A stretch of DNA of 30,076 nucleotides from an uncultured Eubacteriales bacterium (GCA_958414825.1 CATYXQ010000022.1:1-30076), one strand, 5' to 3'; shown: positions 6,635-14,809, counted from the stretch's first letter. The notes: a model not told the origin generated them from the letters alone. Translations and numbers: made by a program.

Positions 6635-7555
6635 GTGACGCGGGTTGATTTTACGCCCGCCGTTCCCTCGACGGACGGCGGACTTTGTATCGCGCTTGGA
6701 ATGTTTGACGGGGTTCATCTCGGACATCGTCAAATTCTTGCCGCAGCAAAACGGAAAAGCACCGAACTGGGTTTGCGCGCAGCGGTGCTTATTTTTTCCG
6801 CTTCTCCGCACGGCGCGCCGGCAATTTATTCGCTGGATGACCGGCTGCGCATATTTCGCGCGCTTGGTGTGGAAACGGCGGTTATTTATGATTTTGAGGA
6901 ATTGCGGACCTGCCCGGCGGAGGATTTTGTCAATCAGGCGTTGTTTGCGTCCTTGCATGCCCGCGCGGTTTTTGCGGGTTATAATTATCGGTTCGGCGCG
7001 GGCGCCGCTGGGGATACCGGCTGTCTTGCGAAGCTCTGCGCCGGGCATGGCATTTTCTGCGATGTTGTCGGCGAGGTAAAAGTACACGGCGCGCCGGTTA
7101 GTTCAACGAGAATTCGGAATTTGCTCTCTGCGGGACAGGTGGAGGAGGCCAACCGTCTTTTGGCTGAACCGTATCATTTGACGGCGCCGGTGCTGCACGG
7201 CAAGGCGCTCGGACGGACGATCGGATTGCCTACCGTCAACCAGGCGTTTGGACGCGGGCAGCTGATTCCGAAGACGGGAATTTATTTTACGAAAACTATT
7301 GTGGATGGAAAAGCGTATGCTTCGGTTTCCAATATCGGTGTGCGACCGACGGTCGAGCGGGATGCTCCGGTAAATCTTGAAACCCATCTGATTGATTTTT
7401 CAGGAGACTTGTACGGCCGCACGGTGACGGTTGAATTTTATCATTTTCGCCGCGAGGAACGGCGTTTTGATACGGTTGCGGAGTTGACCCGCGCCATCGC
7501 CGCCGACCGGCAGGCTTCGTTTGATTATTTTAAAGCAGGGGAGGAACATGTATGA
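6635..7555 (+). CDS. ribF: Bifunctional riboflavin kinase / FAD synthetase
   Basis: RibF phosphorylates riboflavin to FMN and adenylylates FMN to FAD. The 306-residue protein has both halves: the N-terminal nucleotidyltransferase with G-M-F-D-G-V-H-L-G-H (22-31) and S-S-T-R-I-R near residue 155, and the C-terminal flavokinase with G-R-T-I-G-L-P-T-V-N (about 190-199, the usual P-T-A-N motif with Val for Ala) and S-N-I-G-V-R-P-T. The start is GTG 6635, behind GGAG, three bases after the ireB stop. The stop overlaps the next ATG (ATGA), so the three genes are probably translated from one message. Confidence 0.96.
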   Translation: MTRVDFTPAVPSTDGGLCIALGMFDGVHLGHRQILAAAKRKSTELGLRAAVLIFSASPHGAPAIYSLDDRLRIFRALGVETAVIYDFEELRTCPAEDFVNQALFASLHARAVFAGYNYRFGAGAAGDTGCLAKLCAGHGIFCDVVGEVKVHGAPVSSTRIRNLLSAGQVEEANRLLAEPYHLTAPVLHGKALGRTIGLPTVNQAFGRGQLIPKTGIYFTKTIVDGKAYASVSNIGVRPTVERDAPVNLETHLIDFSGDLYGRTVTVEFYHFRREERRFDTVAELTRAIAADRQASFDYFKAGEEHV

Positions 7556-8880
7556 AGAAAATTGCCGCTGTTTTGCTTGCGGCTGTGTTTTGTCTGCCCT
7601 TGTTTTTATTCGCCGCTGCTGTGGAGACGCCTATAAAAAGCATTGCTGAGGAAAGCGTTCCCGATCCTACAGGTGTTTCGGCCGCGGTTGTATACAATCT
7701 GGAAAACGATCTTTACGTTTATGAATACAATGCGGATACCGTACTCGCTCCCGCGTCGCTTGTCAAACTGATGACGGCGCTCTGTGCGTATGAAGCGCTT
7801 TCGGAGCGGCTGGATGAAACGATAACGGTCGAGTACAGCATGATTCGGGACGCCGTTGGGAATCAAGTCGGCTACTATGTGGGCGAGACCGTGCCGATTC
7901 GGGATCTGTTTGCCGGTCTGCTTGTGCGCGGCGCAAACGACAGCGCGCTTTTGCTTTGCCATGCCGCAGACGGCGGAACGGCGCCGTTTGTGGAGCGAAT
8001 GAATCTGAAAGCGCAGTCGCTCGGCATGGCGGATACCGTCCTCAAAAATGCTTCCGGTATGACGGAAGAGGGTATGGTTACAACAGCGCGGGATATGGTA
8101 AAGGCTGCGCGCGCTTTTTATGACGTCGAATTTTTGACCGAACTTTCGGGCGCCGTGAAATATACGATGCCTGCCACGAACAAATACGGGGAGCGGCTGT
8201 TGTATAATCGAAATGCGCTAGTGTCTCAGGTCTCGGAGACCGGTTATTTTGACACGAGACTGACGGGACTGAACGCGGGTTCTACTTCTGAGGCGGGGTA
8301 TTGCACTGCGAGCGCCGCCCAAAAGGAAAATTTGACCTATATCATTATTGTGATGGGCGGACATTATAATGAGGGTGAAAAAAATCCCGCCTACACAATG
8401 GCCTCCGCGCTTTGCGGGTATGCGCTGGAGCAGTTCGGATATGTGGAGGTTATTTCCCCCGGAAAGCTTGTTTGTGAAATCCCTGTGTCTCTGTCGGCTG
8501 ACGCAGATTATGTTACGCTTGTTCCGGCGGAGTCTCTGACGCTGTATTTACCGCGCTCGCTGGATATAAAGACCGATTTGACCTATGCTTACCGGTTGGA
8601 GTACGAAGTGCTGGAGGCTCCGGTTACAGAGGGGGATGCGGTCGGCGTCTATACGGTTTCAAAAAACGGCGAGATTCTTGGCAGTGTGGAACTGATTACA
8701 AAAAATTCTCTGCCGCGAAGTGATTTTCTGTCGCTGCTTGATTCAATCGACCGCTTTACGCACAGCGTGTTTTTCAAGGCGGCGCTGCTTGCCGCACTCT
8801 TTTTGACCGTTTTGTATTTTGTCATACGCACGATTGTCCGCCGTGCGCGCCGCCGCCACGGTCGGTATTCAAGAAGGTAA
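7552..8880 (+). CDS. S11-family D-alanyl-D-alanine carboxypeptidase-like protein with altered motifs II and III
   Basis: A DacA/DacF-like penicillin-binding protein (442 residues) that in canonical form trims the terminal D-Ala of peptidoglycan stem peptides outside the membrane. It has a signal peptide (1-24), the active-site S69-L-V-K72, a beta-rich C-terminal domain (about 300-395) and a C-terminal anchor helix (about 411-430) followed by basic residues. The two other catalytic motifs differ from the family norm: S-x-N is G127-A-N129, and K-T-G is N241-A-G243, although the flanking R-G-A-N-D-S-A and T-S-E-A-G-Y-C align without doubt. Activity may be changed or lost. The start overlaps the ribF stop and has GGGGAGG before it. 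Co-transcription with ireB suggests an envelope role. No terminator is seen after it. Confidence 0.9.
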   Translation: MKKIAAVLLAAVFCLPLFLFAAAVETPIKSIAEESVPDPTGVSAAVVYNLENDLYVYEYNADTVLAPASLVKLMTALCAYEALSERLDETITVEYSMIRDAVGNQVGYYVGETVPIRDLFAGLLVRGANDSALLLCHAADGGTAPFVERMNLKAQSLGMADTVLKNASGMTEEGMVTTARDMVKAARAFYDVEFLTELSGAVKYTMPATNKYGERLLYNRNALVSQVSETGYFDTRLTGLNAGSTSEAGYCTASAAQKENLTYIIIVMGGHYNEGEKNPAYTMASALCGYALEQFGYVEVISPGKLVCEIPVSLSADADYVTLVPAESLTLYLPRSLDIKTDLTYAYRLEYEVLEAPVTEGDAVGVYTVSKNGEILGSVELITKNSLPRSDFLSLLDSIDRFTHSVFFKAALLAALFLTVLYFVIRTIVRRARRRHGRYSRR

Positions 8881-8969
8881 AAACGACCTGGTTTGGTTTT
8901 ATCGCGCCAGAACTTCGGTCTATGCGCACGTTTTCTCCACTTTCTTCCCCGTATGCCAGAATCTTAGGG

Positions 8970-8999
8970 GTTACATTTTTGCCCGTTTCAACTTATAAT
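8970..8999 (+). promoter_or_regulatory. Promoter for the MecA-like gene
   Basis: GTTACA (8970-8975), 18 bases, perfect TATAAT (8994-8999), 25 bases before the ATG at 9024. This also rules out the longer open frame that starts at 8922. Confidence 0.65.
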
Positions 9000-9023
9000 A
9001 GTAGTAAGAAACGGGGTGTAGAG

Positions 9024-9566
9024 ATGGAACTGATCCTGATCGGAGCGGATAAGCTGAAAGTCATGCTGACCGAGGAGGATATGAAATTTTATGCGATTGA
9101 GTTTGAGCGGTTGGATTACGGAAATACGGAAACCCGCCGCGCGATCTGGAGCATATTAGACGAGGCAAAACGTCAGATTGGTTTTGATGCGGCGCGCGAC
9201 CGTATTTACATACAGGCATATAAGAATATAACCGGCGGCTGTGAACTTTTTGTGAGTTGTACGGACACGGGGAAAAAGACAGTGGGAATTAAAAAACTGC
9301 TGTATCGATTTGACAGTATGGATTCTTTGCTGTGCGCCTGCCGTCTGATATCGGGACGGTATTCAGGCGGAAGCGCGGCTTTCTCCTCGGACGACGGGCG
9401 TTTTTTTCTGCTTTTGGAGGAAACGGCGCCGCGGCGCTCTTCGCCGGACGCACTGTCGTCGCTGGAGGAATTCGGTCGGGCAATGCCCTGCAGAGAGGAA
9501 TATTTGCGCGAACATGCAAAATTGATTTGCCGCGGCGCAGTCACGCTGCTCGGCAGCTTGAAATAA
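9024..9566 (+). CDS. MecA-like adaptor protein
   Basis: A 180-residue protein of the MecA family, which in Bacillus binds substrates such as ComK and delivers them to the ClpCP protease. The N-terminal part has I-x-x-D-K-L-K-V-M-L-T-E-E-D-M (7-21), typical of the substrate-binding domain, and the region R-R-A-I-W-S-I-L-D-E-A-K-R-Q-I-G-F fits the family. The C-terminal domain (about 95-180), with F-D-S-M-D-S-L-L-C-A-C-R, would contact ClpC. It is somewhat shorter than Bacillus MecA (about 218), with a short acidic linker. The ATG at 9024 is chosen because the promoter TATAAT is at 8994. A strong terminator follows. Confidence 0.88.
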   Translation: MELILIGADKLKVMLTEEDMKFYAIEFERLDYGNTETRRAIWSILDEAKRQIGFDAARDRIYIQAYKNITGGCELFVSCTDTGKKTVGIKKLLYRFDSMDSLLCACRLISGRYSGGSAAFSSDDGRFFLLLEETAPRRSSPDALSSLEEFGRAMPCREEYLREHAKLICRGAVTLLGSLK

Positions 9567-9668
9567 CTCGAATCCGCGAGCAAAAAAGTCTGCTTGTGTT
9601 TTGCTGTTCTGCGGCGTTTTGTTCCGGCGGCAGACTGTTCAAAATTCAATGCGGAAACCTTATTTTCC

Positions 9669-9714
9669 AAAGCGGCGGGCATACCGGTGAAATGTATGCC
9701 CGCCGCTTTGTTTT
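9669..9714 (+). terminator. Intrinsic terminator after the MecA-like gene
   Basis: AAAGCGGCGGGCATAC (9669-9684), nine-base loop and perfect complement (9694-9709), then GTTTT. Confidence 0.9.
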
Positions 9715-9740
9715 ATGGCGCTTTTTGTATAGTTTTGCGC

Positions 9741-9769
9741 TTGACTGTGTAAAAATACAGTGGTACAAT
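9741..9769 (+). promoter_or_regulatory. Promoter of the antiporter gene
   Basis: TTGACT (9741-9746), 17 bases, TACAAT (9764-9769). The predicted start near 9776 excludes the GTG at 9760 as a translation start. Confidence 0.85.
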
Positions 9770-9807
9770 ACTCATTGCTTGAAAAATTTTACAAGGGTAC
9801 GGATGTT

Positions 9808-11025
9808 ATGGAATATTATGCAATGCTTTTGCCGCTGGCGCTTATTCTGGTGCTTTCCAAAACGCTGGCTAAGGTGTGTGTGCGGTTAAATCTGCCTTCT
9901 GTTGTCGGCCTGCTTTTGACCGGACTCCTTTTGAGTCTTGTCCGCTACATACCCGGTCAGACTGTTTTGACAGACGGCGCGCTGGAGGGACTCGGTTTTC
10001 TTGCCAAAATCGGCGTGATCCTGATTATGTTTGAAACCGGACTGGAGACCGATTTGCGTCAGGTGCGTGCAGTAGGCGTCCGCGCGGTCATTGTGACGAT
10101 GGCCGGCGTGGCGGTTCCGATGGGACTCGGCTTTTTGGTGGCCGTGGCGTTTCACGGCGGTTTTGACGGGCTGACGCATGAGACGCTTGTTTCCTGCCTG
10201 TTTTACGGTACGATTTTAACGGCGACTTCAATCAGCGTGACGATTACCGCTCTGCGCGAGATGGGACGCCTGAAAACGAAAGTCGGCAGCATTATCGTCA
10301 CTGCGGCGGTGCTCGACGACATCATCGGCGTGGTGGTGCTTTCGTTTGTCATTGCCATGAAAGATGCAACGGCGATTGTGGAATCGCCCTACGCGGTTAT
10401 TGGCAAAATCGTACTCTTTTTCGTCATTGCGCTTCCGCTCGGAATCCTTTTGAACAAGCTGTTTGACCTTTTGGACAAACGGTTTCCGCATCATCGCCTG
10501 ATTCCGATTTACAGTTTAGCTATGTGTTTTTTCTTTGCTTACGCGAGCGAGCGGTTTTTCGGCGTCGCGGACATTACCGGCGCATTTGTGGCGGGTCTGA
10601 TTTTGTCCCGCAACCCGGACAGCAAGTATATCGAGCGGAAATCGGACGTTATGAGTTATATGATTTTTACACCGGTGTTTTTTGCCAATATCGGACTGAC
10701 GATTACCTTTACCGGACTTGGCGGCGAGATGCTCTGGTTTGGCTGCTTCTTTATCCTTGCGGGAATTGTCGGCAAAGTGCTCGGCTGCGGAATTACCGCT
10801 AAAATCTGCGGCTGCGGCGGGAAGGACTCTCTGCGTATCGGCCTCGGTATGATGGCGCGCGCCGAGGTGGCGCTGGTTTGCGCGCAAAAGGGTGTGGAAA
10901 ATGGGATTATCAGTTCTTCGATTATGCCGTTTATCCTGATTTTGATTATTTTGACCAGCCTGCTGACCCCGGTCGCGCTTCGTGCAACGTATAGGCACGA
11001 GCCGCCCGTCGATGCAGAACCGTAA
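9808..11025 (+). CDS. Cation:proton antiporter, CPA2 type
   Basis: A 405-residue integral membrane protein with about 12 hydrophobic segments. Family marks are I-L-I-M-F-E-T-G-L-E-T-D (71-82), the discontinuous-helix motif L-T-A-T-S-I-S-V-T (137-145), and the ion-binding aspartate pair in V-L-D-D-I-I-G-V-V (D170, D171), which in CPA2 exchangers points to electrogenic Na+ or K+/H+ exchange. The later F-V-A-G-L-I-L and M-M-A-R-A-E-V-A-L-V also fit. There is no C-terminal TrkA-N or UspA domain, so it is not a full Kef channel. The ATG at 9808 has a modest AAGGG site and fits the promoter. The ion carried cannot be told from sequence. Confidence 0.93.
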   Translation: MEYYAMLLPLALILVLSKTLAKVCVRLNLPSVVGLLLTGLLLSLVRYIPGQTVLTDGALEGLGFLAKIGVILIMFETGLETDLRQVRAVGVRAVIVTMAGVAVPMGLGFLVAVAFHGGFDGLTHETLVSCLFYGTILTATSISVTITALREMGRLKTKVGSIIVTAAVLDDIIGVVVLSFVIAMKDATAIVESPYAVIGKIVLFFVIALPLGILLNKLFDLLDKRFPHHRLIPIYSLAMCFFFAYASERFFGVADITGAFVAGLILSRNPDSKYIERKSDVMSYMIFTPVFFANIGLTITFTGLGGEMLWFGCFFILAGIVGKVLGCGITAKICGCGGKDSLRIGLGMMARAEVALVCAQKGVENGIISSSIMPFILILIILTSLLTPVALRATYRHEPPVDAEP

Positions 11026-11156
11026 TATAACTTCCTTTTCGTCGGCAACGGAAAAGGATTTGTGAAATTTTGTTTACAAGGTCGCATAGGTCCGTTTCGT
11101 AAATTAATTTTATGAGTTTTTTTCCTCGCAGTTTTCACTTTATTGATAGCTGAAAG

Positions 11157-11179
11157 ACCGTGCTTCGGCACGGTTTTTT
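11157..11179 (+). terminator. Intrinsic terminator after the antiporter gene
   Basis: ACCGTGC, a TTCG tetraloop, GCACGGT (11157-11174), then T5. It lies 130 bases after the stop; nothing else is seen in between. Confidence 0.88.
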
Positions 11180-11257
11180 CGTAAATATAGATTTAAAAAC
11201 AAAATTTCCTCTGCATATAACGGGTAAAATTGGAAAAAATATCTGCGAGGTGATTCT

Positions 11258-11512
11258 ATGCGCGGATGTCAGAGACAGATTATTATGCTGAAAGGAACAG
11301 AGTCGCAGATTTTTGACGAGGCTTATTTCCTTTTGCGAAAAGATTTTGAGGGGAAATCCCGCGATGATGACGAGATTATACGCGAGGCGCAGCGTATTGT
11401 AGACAGAAATACAACCCGACACCGCCGTCCGCTTGAGCATTCGCGGCTGATTCCGTTTCTTTGCGGTTTCTTTTGCTGCGCGGCGCTTTGGCTGATTTTT
11501 ACAGTTTTATGA
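11258..11512 (+). CDS. Hypothetical 84-aa tail-anchored membrane protein
   Basis: I cannot name a family. The ribosome site GAGGTGAT is well placed before the ATG at 11258. Residues 1-60 are hydrophilic and mostly helical (S-Q-I-F-D-E-A-Y-F-L-L-R-K-D-F, then D-D-D-E-I-I-R-E-A-Q-R-I-V), followed by a basic stretch R-H-R-R and a single C-terminal hydrophobic helix (about 64-84) with two adjacent cysteines. This is a tail-anchored layout with the bulk in the cytoplasm. It sits alone between the antiporter terminator and the rnj promoter. A role next to RNase J at the membrane is possible but is only a guess. Confidence 0.75.
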   Translation: MRGCQRQIIMLKGTESQIFDEAYFLLRKDFEGKSRDDDEIIREAQRIVDRNTTRHRRPLEHSRLIPFLCGFFCCAALWLIFTVL

Positions 11513-11520
11513 AGATTGTA

Positions 11521-11549
11521 TTGCAAAACGCATTTGTTTGTTGTATAAT
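11521..11549 (+). promoter_or_regulatory. Promoter of rnj
   Basis: TTGCAA (11521-11526), 17 bases, perfect TATAAT (11544-11549). The predicted start near 11556 leaves an untranslated leader of about 260 bases before rnj. Confidence 0.82.
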
Positions 11550-11555
11550 AATAAA

Positions 11556-11818
11556 GTCGTGATGATGAACGGTTAACGAAATGAAGATGCTTCCCGCCTG
11601 TTTCTTATCGGTGGGGTTCGCTTCATTTTTTCATCGGGAGCTTGCGTTTCCCGCTGAAAATGCTTCATGACGGGGCGTTTCCCCTGATTGAAACGCTGTG
11701 TAAAGCGTCCGCCTGTGCGTTCCGCGTGCGCTGCGCAGCAGAATACGATTCCGCCAAAGCGCGGCCTTGTCTGTCGGAGGACAGTTTTGTTTTTATACCA
11801 TTTTTAGAAGGAGATTTT
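11556..11818 (+). promoter_or_regulatory. Long structured leader of rnj with a terminator-like hairpin
   Basis: AAATGAAG (11579-11586) pairs with CTTCATTT (11621-11628), enclosing CCCGCC (11593-11598) with GGTGGG (11610-11615), and the structure is followed by six T (11626-11631), like an intrinsic terminator. ATGAAG can instead pair with a second CTTCAT at 11663-11668, so two exclusive folds are possible. Further stems such as GGGGCG/TTTCCCC follow. This is consistent with attenuation or autoregulation by RNase J. The same frame as rnj is open through part of the leader, but the leader does not look like protein. Confidence 0.5.
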
Positions 11819-13717
11819 ATGTCAAATAACAATAGTAAAAATGCAGCCGATGCAGGTGCGCCGGTTGTCTTGCAGCCATCTGAAAAGACGGCGCAGCCGC
11901 CGCGGAAACGGAGACCCCAGATACGTCCGGGTGTAAGAGCGGCTGCAAAGCCGGAGGCCAAGCGGGTAAAGGAGCCCGCTTTGGCAGCGGCGCAGACCGC
12001 GCCGGCCGAGCGTGTGCGAAATGTTCGGAGCAGGCAGCAGCGCGGCAGTGCGGAGCCAAAGGGAAAACTGCGCGTAGCCAGTCTCGGCGGCCTGCATGAG
12101 ATCGGGAAAAATATGACGCTGATCGAGTACGGCGACGATATCGTGGTTGTGGACTGCGGCATCGCATTCCCCGACGAGGATATGCTGGGAATCGATCTGG
12201 TCATACCCGATATTACCTATCTTGAAAAAAACAAAGAGAAAATACGAGGTATCCTGCTCACGCACGGACATGAGGATCATATCGGTTCTCTGCCGTATGT
12301 TCTGCGCACGATTTCGCCCGAGGTATACGGCACGCGCCTGACGCTCGGCATTGTAGAAAAAAAGCTCTCCGAGCATTCTTTGCCGGTTGCGCCGAAGCTG
12401 ATTCCGGTATCGGCGGGCGATACTGTCAAACTCGGCCGGCTTTCGGCTGAATTTATTCGCGTCAATCACTCGATTGCCGACGCCTGCGCGATTGCGATCC
12501 GCACGCCGCTCGGTACAGTGCTGCATACCGGGGATTTTAAGCTGGATACCACGCCGATCGACGGAAAAATGATGGACATCACCCGGCTCGGCGAGCTTGG
12601 AAACGAGGGTGTTCTGTTGATGCTCGGCGAATCGACCAATGCGGAACGTCCGGGCTATACGCCCTCTGAAAAGACGGTCGGCCGGTCGCTTGCGGATATT
12701 TTTATGCGGAATCCCGATAAGCGGATTGCCATTGCCACTTTTTCCTCTAATGTACATCGTGTGCAGCAGATTATTTCGCTCAGCGCCAAATACGGCCGCA
12801 AGGTCGCGGTGCTCGGGCGCAGTATGGTCAATATCGTCGCTGCGGCGAGCAGTCTCGGCTATATGGAGGTGCCGGAGGGCGTTTTGATTGACATTAAGGA
12901 CGTCAAACGTTATCCGGAAAATCAGGTCACGCTGGTGACGACCGGCAGCCAGGGCGAGCCGATGAGCGCGCTATACCGGCTTGCGTTCGGAGATCACGAC
13001 CGTGTGACGCTCGGTCAGAAAGACCTTGTGGTTATCAGCGCCACGGCCATTCCCGGAAACGAGAAGTCTGTCGGCAAGATCATCAATGCGCTGATTGGCA
13101 GCGGTGTGACGGTGATGCATGATCCGGAAACTGACGTGCATGTATCCGGTCATGCCTGCCGTGAGGAAATCAAGCTGATGCATGCGCTGCTCAAGCCCAA
13201 ATATCTGATGCCGATTCACGGCGAACTGCGCCACCTGGACGCACACAGGCAGATCGCGCGCGAAATGGGTATGCCGGATGAGAATATTTTTATCTCCGAA
13301 ATCGGTAAGGTGCTGGAGATTGATAAAAAGGGCGCGCGCTTTGCCGGCACGATTCCATCGGGCAAGGTGTTAGTGGACGGATTTGGCGTCGGCGACGTTG
13401 GCAGTATTGTACTGCGGGACCGCAAGCATTTGTCTCAGGACGGTTTGATCGTGGTTGTTGCCGCGGTGGATCTCGATTCCCGTCTCTTGATTTCGGGTCC
13501 GGATATTATTTCGCGGGGCTTTGTATATGTGCGGGAGAGCGAGGCTTTAATGGACGCGGCGCGCGAACTCGCACTCGACGCGATCAATGGATGTCTTGAT
13601 AAAGGAAACGTGGATTGGATGGAACTCAAAACCGGAGTCAAGGAAGCGCTTTCCAAGTATCTGTATCAGAAGACGCATCGCAAGCCGATGATTCTTCCCG
13701 TGATTATGAACGTGTAA
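11819..13717 (+). CDS. rnj: Ribonuclease J with an N-terminal basic extension
   Basis: RNase J is a metallo-beta-lactamase/beta-CASP nuclease with endo- and 5'-3' exonuclease activity in mRNA decay and rRNA processing. The zinc motif is H149-G-H-E-D-H154, followed by the beta-CASP domain (S-x-N-V-H-R-V-Q-Q near residue 308) and, later, the conserved M-P-I-H-G-E-L-R-H. The catalytic part (from about residue 83, K-L-R-V-A-S-L-G-G-L-H-E-I-G-K-N) is normal in length, but the protein has 632 residues, about 80 more than Bacillus RNase J1, because of a Pro/Ala/Arg/Lys-rich, probably disordered N-terminus. The ATG at 11819 follows AGAAGGAG; the open frame extends upstream to 11642 without a ribosome site. 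Only one rnj is visible here. Confidence 0.96.
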   Translation: MSNNNSKNAADAGAPVVLQPSEKTAQPPRKRRPQIRPGVRAAAKPEAKRVKEPALAAAQTAPAERVRNVRSRQQRGSAEPKGKLRVASLGGLHEIGKNMTLIEYGDDIVVVDCGIAFPDEDMLGIDLVIPDITYLEKNKEKIRGILLTHGHEDHIGSLPYVLRTISPEVYGTRLTLGIVEKKLSEHSLPVAPKLIPVSAGDTVKLGRLSAEFIRVNHSIADACAIAIRTPLGTVLHTGDFKLDTTPIDGKMMDITRLGELGNEGVLLMLGESTNAERPGYTPSEKTVGRSLADIFMRNPDKRIAIATFSSNVHRVQQIISLSAKYGRKVAVLGRSMVNIVAAASSLGYMEVPEGVLIDIKDVKRYPENQVTLVTTGSQGEPMSALYRLAFGDHDRVTLGQKDLVVISATAIPGNEKSVGKIINALIGSGVTVMHDPETDVHVSGHACREEIKLMHALLKPKYLMPIHGELRHLDAHRQIAREMGMPDENIFISEIGKVLEIDKKGARFAGTIPSGKVLVDGFGVGDVGSIVLRDRKHLSQDGLIVVVAAVDLDSRLLISGPDIISRGFVYVRESEALMDAARELALDAINGCLDKGNVDWMELKTGVKEALSKYLYQKTHRKPMILPVIMNV

Positions 13718-13721
13718 CATA

Positions 13722-13796
13722 CCGGCGCATGTGTGCGAACAGGGCGTACTGTGAAAAAAGCAGTGTCGGCGCCTTACTTTCCCGTATATGCGCCGG
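13722..13796 (+). terminator. Long-range stem in the rnj-Dabb gap
   Basis: CCGGCGCAT (13722-13730) and ATGCGCCGG (13788-13796) are perfectly complementary around a 57-base loop that holds a smaller ACTG/CAGT hairpin. There is no proper T-run after it (AAAAACTTTT), so it may be a weak terminator, a processing site or an mRNA-stabilising stem rather than a true stop. Confidence 0.4.
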
Positions 13797-13829
13797 CTGA
13801 AAAACTTTTAAAAGACGAGGAGCTTTGCG

Positions 13830-14129
13830 ATGGTCAGACATGTGATTTTATGGCAGTTTCAGGACGCCATGGACAAAGAGGAACGCGCGGCGGCGTCTGA
13901 GCGGATTCGGCGGGAACTGGAGGCGCTTGTAGGCGTTGTGCCCGGGTTGATTTCGGCTTTTGTCGGAACGACGCCGATGGATACGAGCAATGCAGATCTG
14001 TTTCTCGACAGCTGCCTTGAAAGCCGGGAGGCGCTGGCGGCGTATGCGGTGCATCCCGAACATGTTCGTGCGGCGACTTTTGTCCGCAGTGTGGTCAAAA
14101 GCCGGACCTGCATGGATTTTGAAGTGTAA
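13830..14129 (+). CDS. Dabb-family (stress-responsive alpha/beta barrel) protein
   Basis: A 99-residue single-domain protein beginning M-V-R-H-V-I-L-W-Q-F, the usual start of Dabb (ferredoxin-like, dimeric) proteins, with the middle L-E-A-L-V-G-V-V-P-G-L and the ending A-Y-A-V-H-P-E-H-V-R-A-A-T-F-V-R-S-V, also typical. Members include plant stress proteins and a polyketide cyclase; most bacterial ones have no known substrate. The ribosome site GAGGAG is well placed. It has no promoter of its own that I can see and may be read from rnj through the 13722-13796 stem. Confidence 0.88.
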   Translation: MVRHVILWQFQDAMDKEERAAASERIRRELEALVGVVPGLISAFVGTTPMDTSNADLFLDSCLESREALAAYAVHPEHVRAATFVRSVVKSRTCMDFEV

Positions 14130-14147
14130 CGATACGCTAAAACTGAC

Positions 14148-14200
14148 AAAGCCGCCTGTCGTGGGAATCGTTTGGTTCCGGGACGGGCGGCTTTGGTTTT
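14148..14200 (+). terminator. Intrinsic terminator after the Dabb gene
   Basis: AAAGCCGCCTGTC (14148-14160) pairs with GACGGGCGGCTTT (14182-14194) with one G-T wobble, around a 21-base loop, then GGTTTT. Confidence 0.82.
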
Positions 14201-14224
14201 GCCTGAATGGCTTCCTTTTTTGAT

Positions 14225-14677
14225 TTACAGATACGTTCTGAGATCGGATGCAAGGGATTCTTCCGATTCGATCAACCGTCTGGCAATCTCTTTTGCGGAT
14301 TTGTCCGCTTCCTTGTATTCATTGAGATAGCGGTGCAGTGCTTTGGTACCCATATTGCAGCCGTCTGTGATTAGGTCGGCTATGGTGGTGTCCGATTCGT
14401 GCATGGCGAGTTTCACATTGGTTTTGATCCAGGACATGCTTTTGGCCATCGCGCTCGGTTCCTTGCCTTTTTCTCCGTCTGTATGGAGAAGCGTTTCGGT
14501 TTCTCCGAGCAGCGCCGTATGCTCGTCCTTGCATCGGGTAAGTCTGGCTTTCAGTGCGCTGTCGTTAACGTATTCCAGCACTTCATCAATAGATGAAGCG
14601 CCCATTTTAATGCCTGCATAACATTCCTGAAGCAGTTTGGCCGTATCTTCGCGGCACAGCGTTGTATTTTCCGTCAT
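14225..14677 (-). CDS. Ferritin-like four-helix-bundle protein (DUF2383-like)
   Basis: A 150-residue, entirely helical, soluble protein. Four amphipathic helices can be drawn (about 8-37, 40-65, 72-117, 120-147), with acidic and His residues inside them: E18-C-Y-A-G, D51-E-H53, M-H-E-S-D (92-96) and E138-S-E-E. D/E-x-H pairs inside helical bundles suggest a ferritin-like fold, and the layout recalls the DUF2383/PA2169 group, but I am not sure of the exact family and metal binding is not shown. Start ATG 14677, with GGAGGA six bases upstream. The gene is alone on the minus strand; its promoter was not located. Confidence 0.65.
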   Translation of the reverse strand: MTENTTLCREDTAKLLQECYAGIKMGASSIDEVLEYVNDSALKARLTRCKDEHTALLGETETLLHTDGEKGKEPSAMAKSMSWIKTNVKLAMHESDTTIADLITDGCNMGTKALHRYLNEYKEADKSAKEIARRLIESEESLASDLRTYL

Positions 14678-14809
14678 GATTTTTCCTCCGGTTTGGTTTT
14701 ATCAGCAGTATGCCCTGTCGTGTTTCTTTTTATGTGCCGCACTGTTTTTGCATGGTGCAGAAAAGAAGCTGCGAAAACACCTGAATTTTGGACAAATTGC
14801 ATGATTGCC

